DNA of 8,235 bases from DASSUW01 sp035706585 (GCA_035706585.1 DASSUW010000228.1:1-8235); one strand, 5' to 3'. Positions 1 to 5,398 are shown, numbered from the stretch's first letter. The notes: generated from the sequence alone by a model not told the origin. Translations and numbers: made by a program.

Positions 1-1
1 C

Positions 2-30
2 TGAGGTCGCCACGACACACATGCTAGATA
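2..30 (+). promoter_or_regulatory. Tentative promoter of the first CDF gene
   Basis: A weak -35-like TGAGGT (2-7) is followed after 17 bp by TAGATA (25-30), a possible -10. The hexamer overlaps the first bases of the CsoR-type palindrome, so repressor binding would block it. Neither hexamer is strong; the main support is correct spacing and the operator. If right, the gene has an untranslated leader of about 100 nt. Confidence 0.3.
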
Positions 31-44
31 CCCCTATGGGGTAT
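28..44. promoter_or_regulatory. CsoR/RcnR-type metal-sensor operator
   Basis: Perfect inverted repeat ATACCCC-TAT-GGGGTAT with 7-bp arms at 28-34 and 38-44. The C-tract/G-tract dyad flanked by TA is the hallmark of operators bound by the CsoR/RcnR (DUF156) family of Cu(I), Ni/Co or persulfide sensors. It precedes a CDF metal exporter, so metal-responsive derepression of that gene is likely. The regulator is not in the window; it may lie to the left. Which metal is sensed cannot be read from the operator. Confidence 0.75.
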
Positions 45-122
45 GTCAAGCGTCCGGGTCGCGCGGAGCGCCGGCGTCGCACGGCGCGCGGGCCGGGAAA
101 GCGGCATCAGGACCCCGCTCGT

Positions 123-136
123 GGGGAACGTTCCCC
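123..136. repeat. 14-bp perfect palindrome GGGGAACGTTCCCC at the translation start
   Basis: The palindrome ends two bases before ATG 139 and contains the only plausible Shine-Dalgarno-like stretch for that codon (GGGGAA). It could fold into a short hairpin that hides the ribosome site, or be a second protein-binding site. It is not an actinobacterial LexA box, which needs four bases between GAAC and GTTC. Confidence 0.5.
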
Positions 137-138
137 GT

Positions 139-1077
139 ATGGCCCGGCACGACCACGGTCACGAGCATCACGCGCACGGGGTCTCCGCCGACGCGGACCG
201 CAACAAGCTGGCGCTCGCGCTGGCGTTGATCGTCGGCTTCATGTGCGTGGAGGTCGTGGTCGGCATCGTGGCCAACTCGCTGGCGCTGCTCTCGGACGCG
301 GCGCACATGCTCACCGACGCCGGCGCGCTGGCGCTGGCGCTCGTGGCGATGCGGCTGGCGCGGCGGCCGGCGCAGGGCGCGATGACCTACGGGCTCAAGC
401 GCAGCGAGATCCTGTCGGCGCAGTTCAACGGAGCGACGCTGCTCGTGCTCGGGCTGCTGATCGTCTACGAGGGCGTGCACCGTCTGATCGAGCCGCCGGA
501 CGTCGCCGGGCCGGCGCTGCTGATCGTCGCGCTGATCGGGGTCGCCGTGAACCTGGTGGCGACCTGGACGCTCGCGCGCGCGAATCGGCAGAGCCTGAAC
601 GTCGAGGGCGCCTTCCAGCACATCCTCACCGATCTGGCGGCCTTCGTCGCGACCGCGATCGCGGGCGTGATCATCCTCACGACCGGGTTCGTGCGCGCGG
701 ACGGCATCGCGGCGCTGATCGTCGCGGCGATCATGCTGCGCGCCGCGTTCTTCCTGCTGCGCGACTCCGGCCGCGTGTTCCTGGAGGCCGCGCCGAAGGG
801 CACCGACCCGGAGGCGATCGGCCGCGCGATGCTGACCGTACCCGGCGTCAGCGAGGTGCACGACCTGCACGTCTGGGAGGTCACGTCGAACTTCCCCGCG
901 CTGTCCGCGCACGTGCTCGTCGAGCGCGACAGCGACTGCCACGCTGCTCGCCGGGACCTGGAGGCGCTGCTGCACGAGCGCTTCGAGCTCGACCACACCA
1001 CGCTGCAGGTCGACCACGAGGGCGGCGAGCTGCTCGAGCTCGAGATGCCCGAGCAGCACGGGCGCCGGCGGCGCTGA
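139..1077 (+). CDS. CDF-family zinc (divalent cation) exporter, CzcD/ZitB type
   Basis: A 312-residue cation diffusion facilitator, an inner-membrane proton antiporter that expels Zn(II) and related ions from the cytosol. The N-terminus is a His-rich loop (residues 4-13, HDHGHEHHAH). Six transmembrane helices follow, at roughly 24-45, 47-72, 95-115, 123-146, 160-183 and 186-208. Both intramembrane metal half-sites are intact: H56xxxD60 in TM2 and H161xxxD165 in TM5, the HD-HD set typical of Zn transporters. A full C-terminal cytoplasmic metallochaperone-like domain (about 216-312) carries the conserved VHDLHVWEVTS block (240-250). I chose ATG 139, with GGGGAA at 123-128 as a possible ribosome site. 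GTG 121 (AGGA at 109-112, 8 nt spacer) would add six residues. ATG 43 is unlikely because it overlaps the upstream operator and adds a non-conserved basic leader. The gene converges on the second CDF gene with 8 bp between stop codons. Confidence 0.93.
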   Translation: MARHDHGHEHHAHGVSADADRNKLALALALIVGFMCVEVVVGIVANSLALLSDAAHMLTDAGALALALVAMRLARRPAQGAMTYGLKRSEILSAQFNGATLLVLGLLIVYEGVHRLIEPPDVAGPALLIVALIGVAVNLVATWTLARANRQSLNVEGAFQHILTDLAAFVATAIAGVIILTTGFVRADGIAALIVAAIMLRAAFFLLRDSGRVFLEAAPKGTDPEAIGRAMLTVPGVSEVHDLHVWEVTSNFPALSAHVLVERDSDCHAARRDLEALLHERFELDHTTLQVDHEGGELLELEMPEQHGRRRR

Positions 1078-1085
1078 ACGGTCCG

Positions 1086-1712
1086 TCAGTGGTGGTGGTG
1101 GCCGCGGACGGTCTGCCACGACTGCCAGGTGATCCGCAGGATGACGATCGTGATCGCGAGCCCGATCAGCGGGTCGGCCACCTGGGCGCCCGCGGCCACT
1201 GCGGCGGCGCTCGCGACGACCGCGAGGCTCACGTAGGCGTCGGCGCGGGCGTGGTTGCCGTCGGCGATCAGCGCCGGGCTGTCGAGCCGCGCGCCGGCGC
1301 GGCTGCGGATGATCGCCGCCCACCAGTTGCCGGCGAATCCGAGCAGGCCGGCGACCGCGAGCGGCACGAGGTGCTCGACGTCGCGCGGGTCGATCAGGCG
1401 GTCGACGGCCTCATAGGCGGCGACGCAGGCGGAGATGAAGATCGCGAGGACGACCGCGAGCCCGGCCCACCGCTCGGCCTTCGCGCTGCGGAGCGCGAAG
1501 GCGATCGCGAGCGGGAACGCGGTGGCCGCGTCGCCGGCGTTGTGGATCAGGTCGGCGAGCAGGGCGACGCTGCCCGTAGTGGCGAAGATCAGCGCCTGGG
1601 CGGCGGCCGTCAGCCCGAGGACCAGGAGGGCCAGCCCGACCGCTCGCAGGCCCGCCCGCGAGCGCTTGATCGTCGGGTCGACGAGCCCGTGACTGTGGGC
1701 GTGTCCGCTCAC
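1086..1712 (-). CDS. Short CDF-family cation exporter lacking the C-terminal domain
   Basis: A 208-residue CDF protein, likely a zinc exporter in the cytoplasmic membrane. It has a short His-containing N-terminus (HAHSH, residues 4-8) and six predicted helices. The metal half-sites are H57xxxD61 in TM2 (LIHNAGDA) and H154xxxD158 in TM5 (NHARADAY), so the transport core looks intact. The protein stops just after TM6 with RGHHHH (203-208). The cytoplasmic domain of about 90 residues seen in most CDF proteins is absent. Start GTG 1712 overlaps the stop of the upstream ArsR gene in GTGA (1709-1712), giving translational coupling. A longer open frame to 1946 only reads through arsR out of frame. 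Co-transcription with a zinc-type ArsR fits a repressor-exporter operon like S. aureus czrA-czrB. No frameshift is visible, and CTD-less CDFs are known (for example Maricaulis MmCDF3), so a natural short form is likely. Confidence 0.88.
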   Translation of the reverse strand: MSGHAHSHGLVDPTIKRSRAGLRAVGLALLVLGLTAAAQALIFATTGSVALLADLIHNAGDAATAFPLAIAFALRSAKAERWAGLAVVLAIFISACVAAYEAVDRLIDPRDVEHLVPLAVAGLLGFAGNWWAAIIRSRAGARLDSPALIADGNHARADAYVSLAVVASAAAVAAGAQVADPLIGLAITIVILRITWQSWQTVRGHHHH

Positions 1713-2077
1713 GCTCCCAGCGCGATGGCGTCCGGCGCCCGCCCCGACAGCCCCAGTCGCAGGTGCTCGACGTGCGACATCGCCTCCGCAAGCAGCTGGG
1801 CGACGTGGTCGTCGTAGAGCTCGTAGCGCACCTGCCGCCCGTCGCGGCGCCCGTTGACCAGACCGAGGTGGCGCAGGATCCGCAGCTGGTGCGAGACCGC
1901 CGAGGCTTCCATCTCGACGTCGGCGGCCAGCTCGCCGACCGAGCACGGGCCCGCGTGCAGCCGCGCGAGGATGCGCAGCCGGCTCGGCGTCGCCAGCGCC
2001 TGCATCGTCTCCGCGACGCGCGCGGCGAGGCCGTGGTCGAGCAGATCGCCGGGGTCTGTCTGTGCGCCGTGGCTCAC
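1709..2077 (-). CDS. ArsR/SmtB-family Zn(II)/Co(II)-sensing repressor, CzrA type
   Basis: A 122-residue winged-helix repressor. The DNA-binding helix-turn-helix spans about residues 46-74, with recognition helix SAVSHQLRIL (59-68), followed by the wing GRRDGRQVRYEL. The C-terminal alpha-5 helix carries D89-x-H91-x10-H102-x2-H105, exactly the DxH-x10-HxxH dimer-interface site of CzrA, where zinc binding releases DNA. The one cysteine (C45) does not form a CxC arsenic or cadmium site. It heads an operon with the short CDF exporter (4-nt overlap), so it probably represses that exporter and itself until zinc is in excess. The start is GTG 2077. No Shine-Dalgarno precedes it, and a TATAGT -10 box ends only 9 nt upstream, so the mRNA is probably leaderless or nearly so. 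The gene is divergent from the MFS exporter. Confidence 0.92.
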   Translation of the reverse strand: MSHGAQTDPGDLLDHGLAARVAETMQALATPSRLRILARLHAGPCSVGELAADVEMEASAVSHQLRILRHLGLVNGRRDGRQVRYELYDDHVAQLLAEAMSHVEHLRLGLSGRAPDAIALGA

Positions 2078-2086
2078 CGCGCGAGC

Positions 2087-2116
2087 ACTATAGCTGAATG
2101 CACGCTCAGCTATTCA
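2087..2116 (-). promoter_or_regulatory. Promoter and probable auto-operator of the zinc-type arsR
   Basis: On the minus strand a good -10 box, TATAGT (2092-2087), lies 9 nt before the GTG start; a -35 is not clear (TGAATA near 2116-2111). An inverted repeat with 8-bp arms, ATAGCTGA (2090-2097) and TCAGCTAT (2106-2113), covers the -10 and spacer. An overlapping TGAAT/ATTCA pair (2095-2099, 2112-2116) resembles ArsR/SmtB half-sites but is more widely spaced than usual. Placement supports autoregulation; the exact binding site is inferred. Confidence 0.55.
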
Positions 2117-2129
2117 TATCCTCACGCAC

Positions 2130-2159
2130 TTGATCTCAGACATCACTGTCTGATTTACT
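2130..2159 (+). promoter_or_regulatory. Promoter of the MFS-tetR operon
   Basis: A -35-like TTGATC (2130-2135) is followed after 18 bp by TTTACT (2154-2159). The first TetR-type palindrome exactly fills the spacer and the second lies just downstream of the -10, as expected for a repressed promoter. A Shine-Dalgarno TGAGG (2189-2193) stands 5 nt before the ATG. Confidence 0.5.
2136..2153. promoter_or_regulatory. TetR-type operator box 1
   Basis: Perfect inverted repeat TCAGACA-TCAC-TGTCTGA with 7-bp arms, located between the -35 and -10 of the exporter promoter. It shares its core with box 2, 27 bp downstream centre to centre. The obvious candidate ligand is the TetR protein encoded after the exporter. 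Confidence 0.75.
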
Positions 2160-2162
2160 AAC

Positions 2163-2180
2163 GCAGACAACGCTGTCTGA
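2163..2180. promoter_or_regulatory. TetR-type operator box 2
   Basis: GCAGACA-ACGC-TGTCTGA: a perfect 6-bp inverted repeat (CAGACA/TGTCTG) with one mismatch at the outer position. The spacer sequence differs from box 1 while the arms are kept, which suggests selection on the arms. It lies between the probable -10 and the ribosome site of the exporter gene. Confidence 0.72.
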
Positions 2181-2198
2181 CTTCGATCTGAGGCTCCC

Positions 2199-3596
2199 AT
2201 GCACGGTCATCGCGCGCGGAACATCGCGAACCCACTTCTTCTCCTGCTGTCGATCGCGCAGCTGATGGTCATCCTCGACATCTCGGCGGTCAACGTGGCG
2301 CTGCCCGACCTCGCGTCCGATCTCCATCTCGCCGACGACGACCTGGGGTGGACGATCACCAGCTACTCGCTCGTGTTCGGCAGCCTGCTCCTGCTCGGCG
2401 GTCGTGCCGCCGACCTCCTCGGACGCCGGCGCATGTTCCTCGCCGGCCTCGGCGTGTTCGTCGGGTCGTCGCTGGCGGCGGCGCTCGCCGCCGATGCCGC
2501 GCTCCTGTTCGCCGCACGTGCGGGTCAGGGGCTCGGGGCCGCGATGCTGTCACCCGCCGCGCTGTCGATCATCACCACGTCGTTCCACGGCGCCGAACGT
2601 GCCCGTGCGCTCGCGGTGTGGGGCGCGGTCGGCGGCGCCGGCGCCGCCATCGGCGTGCTGCTCGGCGGCGTGCTGACCGAGCTGGTGTCGTGGCGCGCGA
2701 TCTTCTTCATCAACCTGCCCGTCGGCGTGCTCGTCGCCGCCGGCGCGCTGCACGTCGTCCCCGCCGATCGCCACCGGGCACGGTGGACGGGACTCGACGT
2801 GCGCGGGGCGCTGCTCGCGACGGCGGGTCTCGGCGGCCTCGTCTTCGCGCTCTCCCAGGCCCAGACCGCCGGCTGGGCTTCGGCGCAGACGCTCGGCGCC
2901 GGATCGGCCGCGCTGCTCGTCCTCGCGCTGTTCGTCGCGCTCGAGCTGCGTACGGCCACGCCGCTCCTGCGCGTCCAGCGCCTCGCCGACCGGGCCGTCG
3001 GGGGTGGCCTGGTGATGATGCTGACGGCGTCGGCGGTGATGTTCGGCTCGTTCCTGCTGTCGTCGCTGTACCTGCAGCGCGTGCTCGGCACGGGCGCGCT
3101 CGCGACCGGGCTGGCGTTCCTGCCGTTCGCGGCCGTGATCGGCGTCGGCGTGCACATCGCCGGGCGCCTGATCGATCGCTTCGGCGTCCGGATCCCGATG
3201 GCGTCGGGGTTCGCCGTCGCCGCGGGCGGGCTGCTCCTCCTGTCGTCGGTCGGCGCCGGCGGCAGCTACGTCGCGGACGTGCTGCCCGGCATGCTCGTCG
3301 TCGGCCTCGGGCTCGGCACGATCCTCGTCTCGGTCACCGTGTCGGTGCTGGCGGGGGCCGCCGACGAGGAGAGCGGCATGCTCTCGGGCCTCAACACGAC
3401 CGGACACGAGGTCGGCGGCTCGCTCGGCATCGCGGTGCTCGCGAGCGTCGCCACGACCGCCGCCGGCATCGGTGACGCGTTCCTGGTCGCCGCTGCCGTC
3501 GCGGCCGTCGGAAGCCTCGTCGCGCTCGTCGTCCTGCCGTCGGCGCGACACTTCCTGCCCAAGTTGGCCCTGACGCCCCGCATCGCCGTTCACTGA
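2199..3596 (+). CDS. MFS multidrug exporter, DHA2 (EmrB/QacA-like, 14-TM) family
   Basis: A 465-residue proton-driven drug exporter of the cytoplasmic membrane. Recognisable motifs are motif D1 in TM1, LDISAVNVALP (26-36); motif A in the first cytoplasmic loop, GGRAADLLGRRR (67-78); and the antiporter motif C region in TM5, WGAVGGAGAAIGVLLGGVLT (141-160). The family block WRAIFFINLPVG (165-176) follows. Length and the many hydrophobic segments fit the 14-helix drug:H+ antiporter-2 family. The start ATG 2199 has a good ribosome site (TGAGG, 5 nt spacer). The gene is followed after 3 bp by a tetR gene and preceded by paired palindromes, a classic regulated efflux operon. The substrate cannot be told from sequence; dyes, quaternary ammonium compounds or an antibiotic are typical for the family. 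Confidence 0.93.
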   Translation: MHGHRARNIANPLLLLLSIAQLMVILDISAVNVALPDLASDLHLADDDLGWTITSYSLVFGSLLLLGGRAADLLGRRRMFLAGLGVFVGSSLAAALAADAALLFAARAGQGLGAAMLSPAALSIITTSFHGAERARALAVWGAVGGAGAAIGVLLGGVLTELVSWRAIFFINLPVGVLVAAGALHVVPADRHRARWTGLDVRGALLATAGLGGLVFALSQAQTAGWASAQTLGAGSAALLVLALFVALELRTATPLLRVQRLADRAVGGGLVMMLTASAVMFGSFLLSSLYLQRVLGTGALATGLAFLPFAAVIGVGVHIAGRLIDRFGVRIPMASGFAVAAGGLLLLSSVGAGGSYVADVLPGMLVVGLGLGTILVSVTVSVLAGAADEESGMLSGLNTTGHEVGGSLGIAVLASVATTAAGIGDAFLVAAAVAAVGSLVALVVLPSARHFLPKLALTPRIAVH

Positions 3597-3599
3597 CCG

Positions 3600-4193
3600 T
3601 TGCCGAATCGCGCCACAGCCTCGGAGACGACCCCGCGCCGCCGGGCGGACGCGGAGCGCAGCGTGGCGCGGATCATGGACGCCGCCGTCGAGGCGCTGGC
3701 GAGCGATCCCGAGGCCAGCGTGGCCGCGATCGCTCGCCGGGCCGGCGTCGTGCGGGCGACCGTGTACGTGCACTTCCCGACGCGCGACGCGCTCGTCGAG
3801 GCGGTCACGGCGCGGGCGATCCGCGAGGCCGCGGCGGCGATCGAGGCGGCGGACCCACAGCGCGGGAGCGCCATCGAGGCCCTGCGCCGCGTGGTGGTGT
3901 CCGCGTGGCGCAGCCTCGAGCGCTACCACGCGCTCGTCGCCATCAACACCCAGCTACCCGCGGGCGAGCTCCGCGCACGACACCACGCGGTCATGGCATC
4001 GCTCGAGCCGCTCATCGAACGCGGTCAGCGGGACGGCACGTTCCGTGCCGACGTCCCGCCCGCGTGGCACCTCTCGATGCTGCTCGCGCTCGTCCACGCG
4101 GCGAGCGGCGAGCTACGCGCCGGCCGGGTCGCTCGCGGCGACGCCGAAGCCGCGGTCGTGGCCACGGTGATCGGCGCGCTCGGGCGACGCTAG
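3600..4193 (+). CDS. TetR-family transcriptional repressor of the adjacent MFS exporter
   Basis: A 197-residue TetR-type regulator. The N-terminal DNA-binding domain includes the helix-turn-helix at about residues 39-60 (SVAAIARRAGVVRATVYVHF), followed by PTRDALVEAV, the usual start of helix 4. The remaining all-helical region (about 70-197) is the variable ligand-binding and dimer domain. The start is TTG 3600, three bases after the exporter stop, with no good ribosome site, so translation probably depends on the upstream gene. The next in-frame starts (GTG 3663, ATG 3675) would cut into helix 1. It likely binds the two CAGACA-N4-TGTCTG boxes upstream of the exporter and is released by an exporter substrate. 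Its TAG stop overlaps the stop of the convergent SRPBCC gene within CTAG. Confidence 0.9.
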   Translation: MPNRATASETTPRRRADAERSVARIMDAAVEALASDPEASVAAIARRAGVVRATVYVHFPTRDALVEAVTARAIREAAAAIEAADPQRGSAIEALRRVVVSAWRSLERYHALVAINTQLPAGELRARHHAVMASLEPLIERGQRDGTFRADVPPAWHLSMLLALVHAASGELRAGRVARGDAEAAVVATVIGALGRR

Positions 4194-4627
4194 CCGCCCG
4201 CCGCGACGCGGCGATAGTGCTCGGTCACGCCGGCCCAGCCGCGGCGGTTGCGCTCCCGCCGTTCGGCGGCGGCCGCGCCGAGCCGCTCCCAGCCGCGGTG
4301 CTCGATCCGCACCCGCGTGCCTTCGGGCAACGGCGTGAAGCTGACCTCGACCTCGGTGGCGTCGGCGCGGTCGAAGCGCAGGTGCCAGAGATAGACGAGC
4401 CGGTGCGGGGGCTCCCAGGCGAGCACCTCGCCCCAGTCGTGCTCGGCGCCGCTCGGCGTGCGCTCGAAGATGCGCCCGCCCGGGCGCGGCTCGAACGTGA
4501 CGGTCAGCCTCGGATCCGCTGAGACCGAGTGCCCGTGGGGCCACCAGCGGGTGGTCTGCTCGGCCCACAGCGCGAACGCGCGCGCGCTGTCGCAGGCGAC
4601 GGTGAACTCGAGCTCGAGCGGTTGCAT
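4190..4627 (-). CDS. SRPBCC/AHSA1-like protein, module A
   Basis: A 145-residue protein of the SRPBCC (START/Bet v1-like) superfamily, in the group often named after the activator of Hsp90 ATPase homologue (AHSA1). Family signs are the opening strand MQPLELEFTVACDSARAFALW, the turn FEPRPGGRIFE (45-55), GEVLAWEPPHRLVYLW (66-81), and a closing helix GWAGVTEHYRRV (130-141). Such folds enclose a hydrophobic cavity; the ligand is unknown and no catalytic residues can be assigned. The start ATG 4627 shares one base with the upstream arsR stop (TGATG), a re-initiation overlap without its own Shine-Dalgarno. An in-frame extension to 4672 only overlaps arsR. ArsR-SRPBCC pairs recur in actinobacteria and firmicutes without a settled function. 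Confidence 0.87.
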   Translation of the reverse strand: MQPLELEFTVACDSARAFALWAEQTTRWWPHGHSVSADPRLTVTFEPRPGGRIFERTPSGAEHDWGEVLAWEPPHRLVYLWHLRFDRADATEVEVSFTPLPEGTRVRIEHRGWERLGAAAAERRERNRRGWAGVTEHYRRVAAGG

Positions 4628-4920
4628 CAGTTGTCGGCGAGCAGCTTGAAGCGCGCGGCGGCGTCGCCCCACACGGTCTCCAGGTACGCCTGCACCGCAT
4701 CGATGCCTTCACCGTGGAGGCGGTAGAGGCGGCGGGTGCCCTCGGCGCGGTCCGTGACCAGTCCGGCGTCCTTGAGCAGCTTCAGGTGGCGGGACACCGC
4801 GGGGCGGCTGATCGGCAGCTCGTCGGCGAGCTCGCGCACCGAGCGGTCGCCCGCCCGCAGCAGCTCCACGATCGCCCGCCGGTGCGGGTCGCCGAGGGCA
4901 TCGAAGGGGTCGCCTGGCAA
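4627..4920 (-). CDS. ArsR-family winged-helix repressor without metal site, module A
   Basis: A 97-residue minimal ArsR-type regulator: FDALGDPHRRAIVELL (6-21), helix-turn-helix at about 27-51 with recognition helix SRPAVSRHLKLLK (38-50), and wing VTDRAEGTRRLYRL (55-68). There is no cysteine, and no DxH-x10-HxxH in the last helix, so it does not look like a metal sensor. The C-terminal YLETVWGDAAARFKLLA resembles the SdpR/AHSA1-associated branch. The start is TTG 4920, chosen because it gives the conserved N-terminus; no ATG or GTG exists between it and the upstream in-frame stop. It is transcribed with the SRPBCC gene (1-nt overlap) and divergently from the unknown gene at 4994. The 24-bp dyad between them is its probable operator. 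Confidence 0.88.
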   Translation of the reverse strand: MPGDPFDALGDPHRRAIVELLRAGDRSVRELADELPISRPAVSRHLKLLKDAGLVTDRAEGTRRLYRLHGEGIDAVQAYLETVWGDAAARFKLLADN

Positions 4921-4934
4921 TGCGTGCAGCGAGA

Positions 4935-4963
4935 TTGCCTGACGGTAGCAGAATTGTTACCGT
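4935..4963 (+). promoter_or_regulatory. Promoter of the unknown gene at 4994, overlapped by the operator
   Basis: TTGCCT (4935-4940) and TACCGT (4958-4963) are exactly 17 bp apart. TG at 4955-4956 forms an extended -10 (TGT-TACCGT). Because of the dyad symmetry, the minus strand carries the same TGC-TACCGT at 4950-4942, a possible extended -10 for arsR. One palindrome could thus cover two back-to-back promoters. Confidence 0.55.
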
Positions 4964-4965
4964 CA
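4940..4965. promoter_or_regulatory. Palindromic operator in the module A divergent promoter
   Basis: Inverted repeat TGACGGTA (4940-4947) and TACCGTCA (4958-4965) with a 10-nt spacer in which CA (4949-4950) and TG (4955-4956) also pair. It is the only strong dyad between the divergent arsR and the gene at 4994. The most likely binder is the ArsR protein encoded alongside, repressing both directions. Confidence 0.7.
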
Positions 4966-4993
4966 CTTTTTCGTTACGACAGAAGGGGACGGG

Positions 4994-5398
4994 ATGGCTG
5001 AAGGCACGCCGGACGATCCGTGGACGCTCAGGACGCCGCCGGGCTCGTCGGAGTACCAGGCGTGGCGCGACGAGTCGGCGGATCCGCCGGCGCTCGTCGT
5101 CCAGGTCGGCCGGACGCAGCTCCGCTACCACCTGCGTGCGATCGACGACCTGCAGGCGATGCTCGCCGAGCACGGCGACTGGGTCCCGCTCGGCAGCGCG
5201 GACGAGCAGAAGCCCGCCGCCGACGGGACGGTCGAGGCGTGGGCGCGGTCGGACGGCAACCCGGTCGGCGGGTGGTACGGCCTTCGCAAGGGGTACCGCG
5301 GGCGATTCGGCATGTACGTGCCGCCCGTCCTGGAACAGCTCGGGCTCGCCGAGGTCGAGCACAACGCGCGCAACAACCGGATGCGCGTGCGAACCTAG
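4994..5398 (+). CDS. Conserved small protein of unknown function
   Basis: A 134-residue soluble protein with no signal peptide or membrane segment. It looks like a conserved actinobacterial family, which I believe is listed as DUF6855, though I cannot verify the name. Features are DDPWTLRTPPGSSEYQAWRD (7-26), a strand-rich part LVVQVGRTQLRYHLRAIDDLQAML (35-58), a GDWVPLGSADEQKP block (61-74) and a Trp/Gly-rich C-terminal part (NPVGGWYGLRKGYRGRFGMYVPP, 89-111) ending HNARNNRMRVRT. Rich in aromatic and basic residues, with no cysteine; no catalytic motif is recognisable. The start ATG 4994 has a strong ribosome site (AAGGGG at 4983-4988, 5 nt spacer). It is divergent from arsR and shares the palindromic operator, so it is probably co-regulated with the arsR-SRPBCC pair. 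Its TAG stop overlaps the convergent SRPBCC stop within CTAG. Confidence 0.85.
   Translation: MAEGTPDDPWTLRTPPGSSEYQAWRDESADPPALVVQVGRTQLRYHLRAIDDLQAMLAEHGDWVPLGSADEQKPAADGTVEAWARSDGNPVGGWYGLRKGYRGRFGMYVPPVLEQLGLAEVEHNARNNRMRVRT

Noticed and set aside
127..134. GAACGTTC as a LexA (SOS) box
   Set aside because: Actinobacterial LexA boxes need four bases between GAAC and GTTC; here the half-sites are fused.
43..138. N-terminal extension of the first CDF gene from ATG 43
   Set aside because: ATG 43 lies on the last bases of the CsoR/RcnR-type operator, has no ribosome site, and the added residues are basic and unlike any CDF N-terminus; the His-rich start at 139 is typical.
1081..1109. Possible bidirectional terminator between the convergent CDF genes (GTCCG...CGGAC)
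   Set aside because: Only a 5-bp stem with a loop of about 19 nt and no T-tract, mostly inside coding sequence.
46..1323. Long minus-strand open frame opposite the first CDF gene
   Set aside because: Antisense shadow with Arg/Asp/His-rich translation and no recognisable domain, while the plus strand encodes clear CDF motifs.
1086..1712. Truncated or frameshifted pseudogene interpretation of the short CDF
   Set aside because: All six helices and both HxxxD sites are intact, the start is coupled to arsR, and CTD-less CDF proteins are known; a short natural form is more likely.
21..1817. Open frame of 598 codons on the plus strand
   Set aside because: Arg/Ala/Gly-rich low-complexity translation crossing both CDF genes in another frame; an artefact of high GC content.
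2550..3929. Minus-strand 459-codon open frame opposite the MFS and tetR genes
   Set aside because: Translation is Arg/Gly/Asp-rich without domains; the plus strand has MFS and TetR motifs in the same place.
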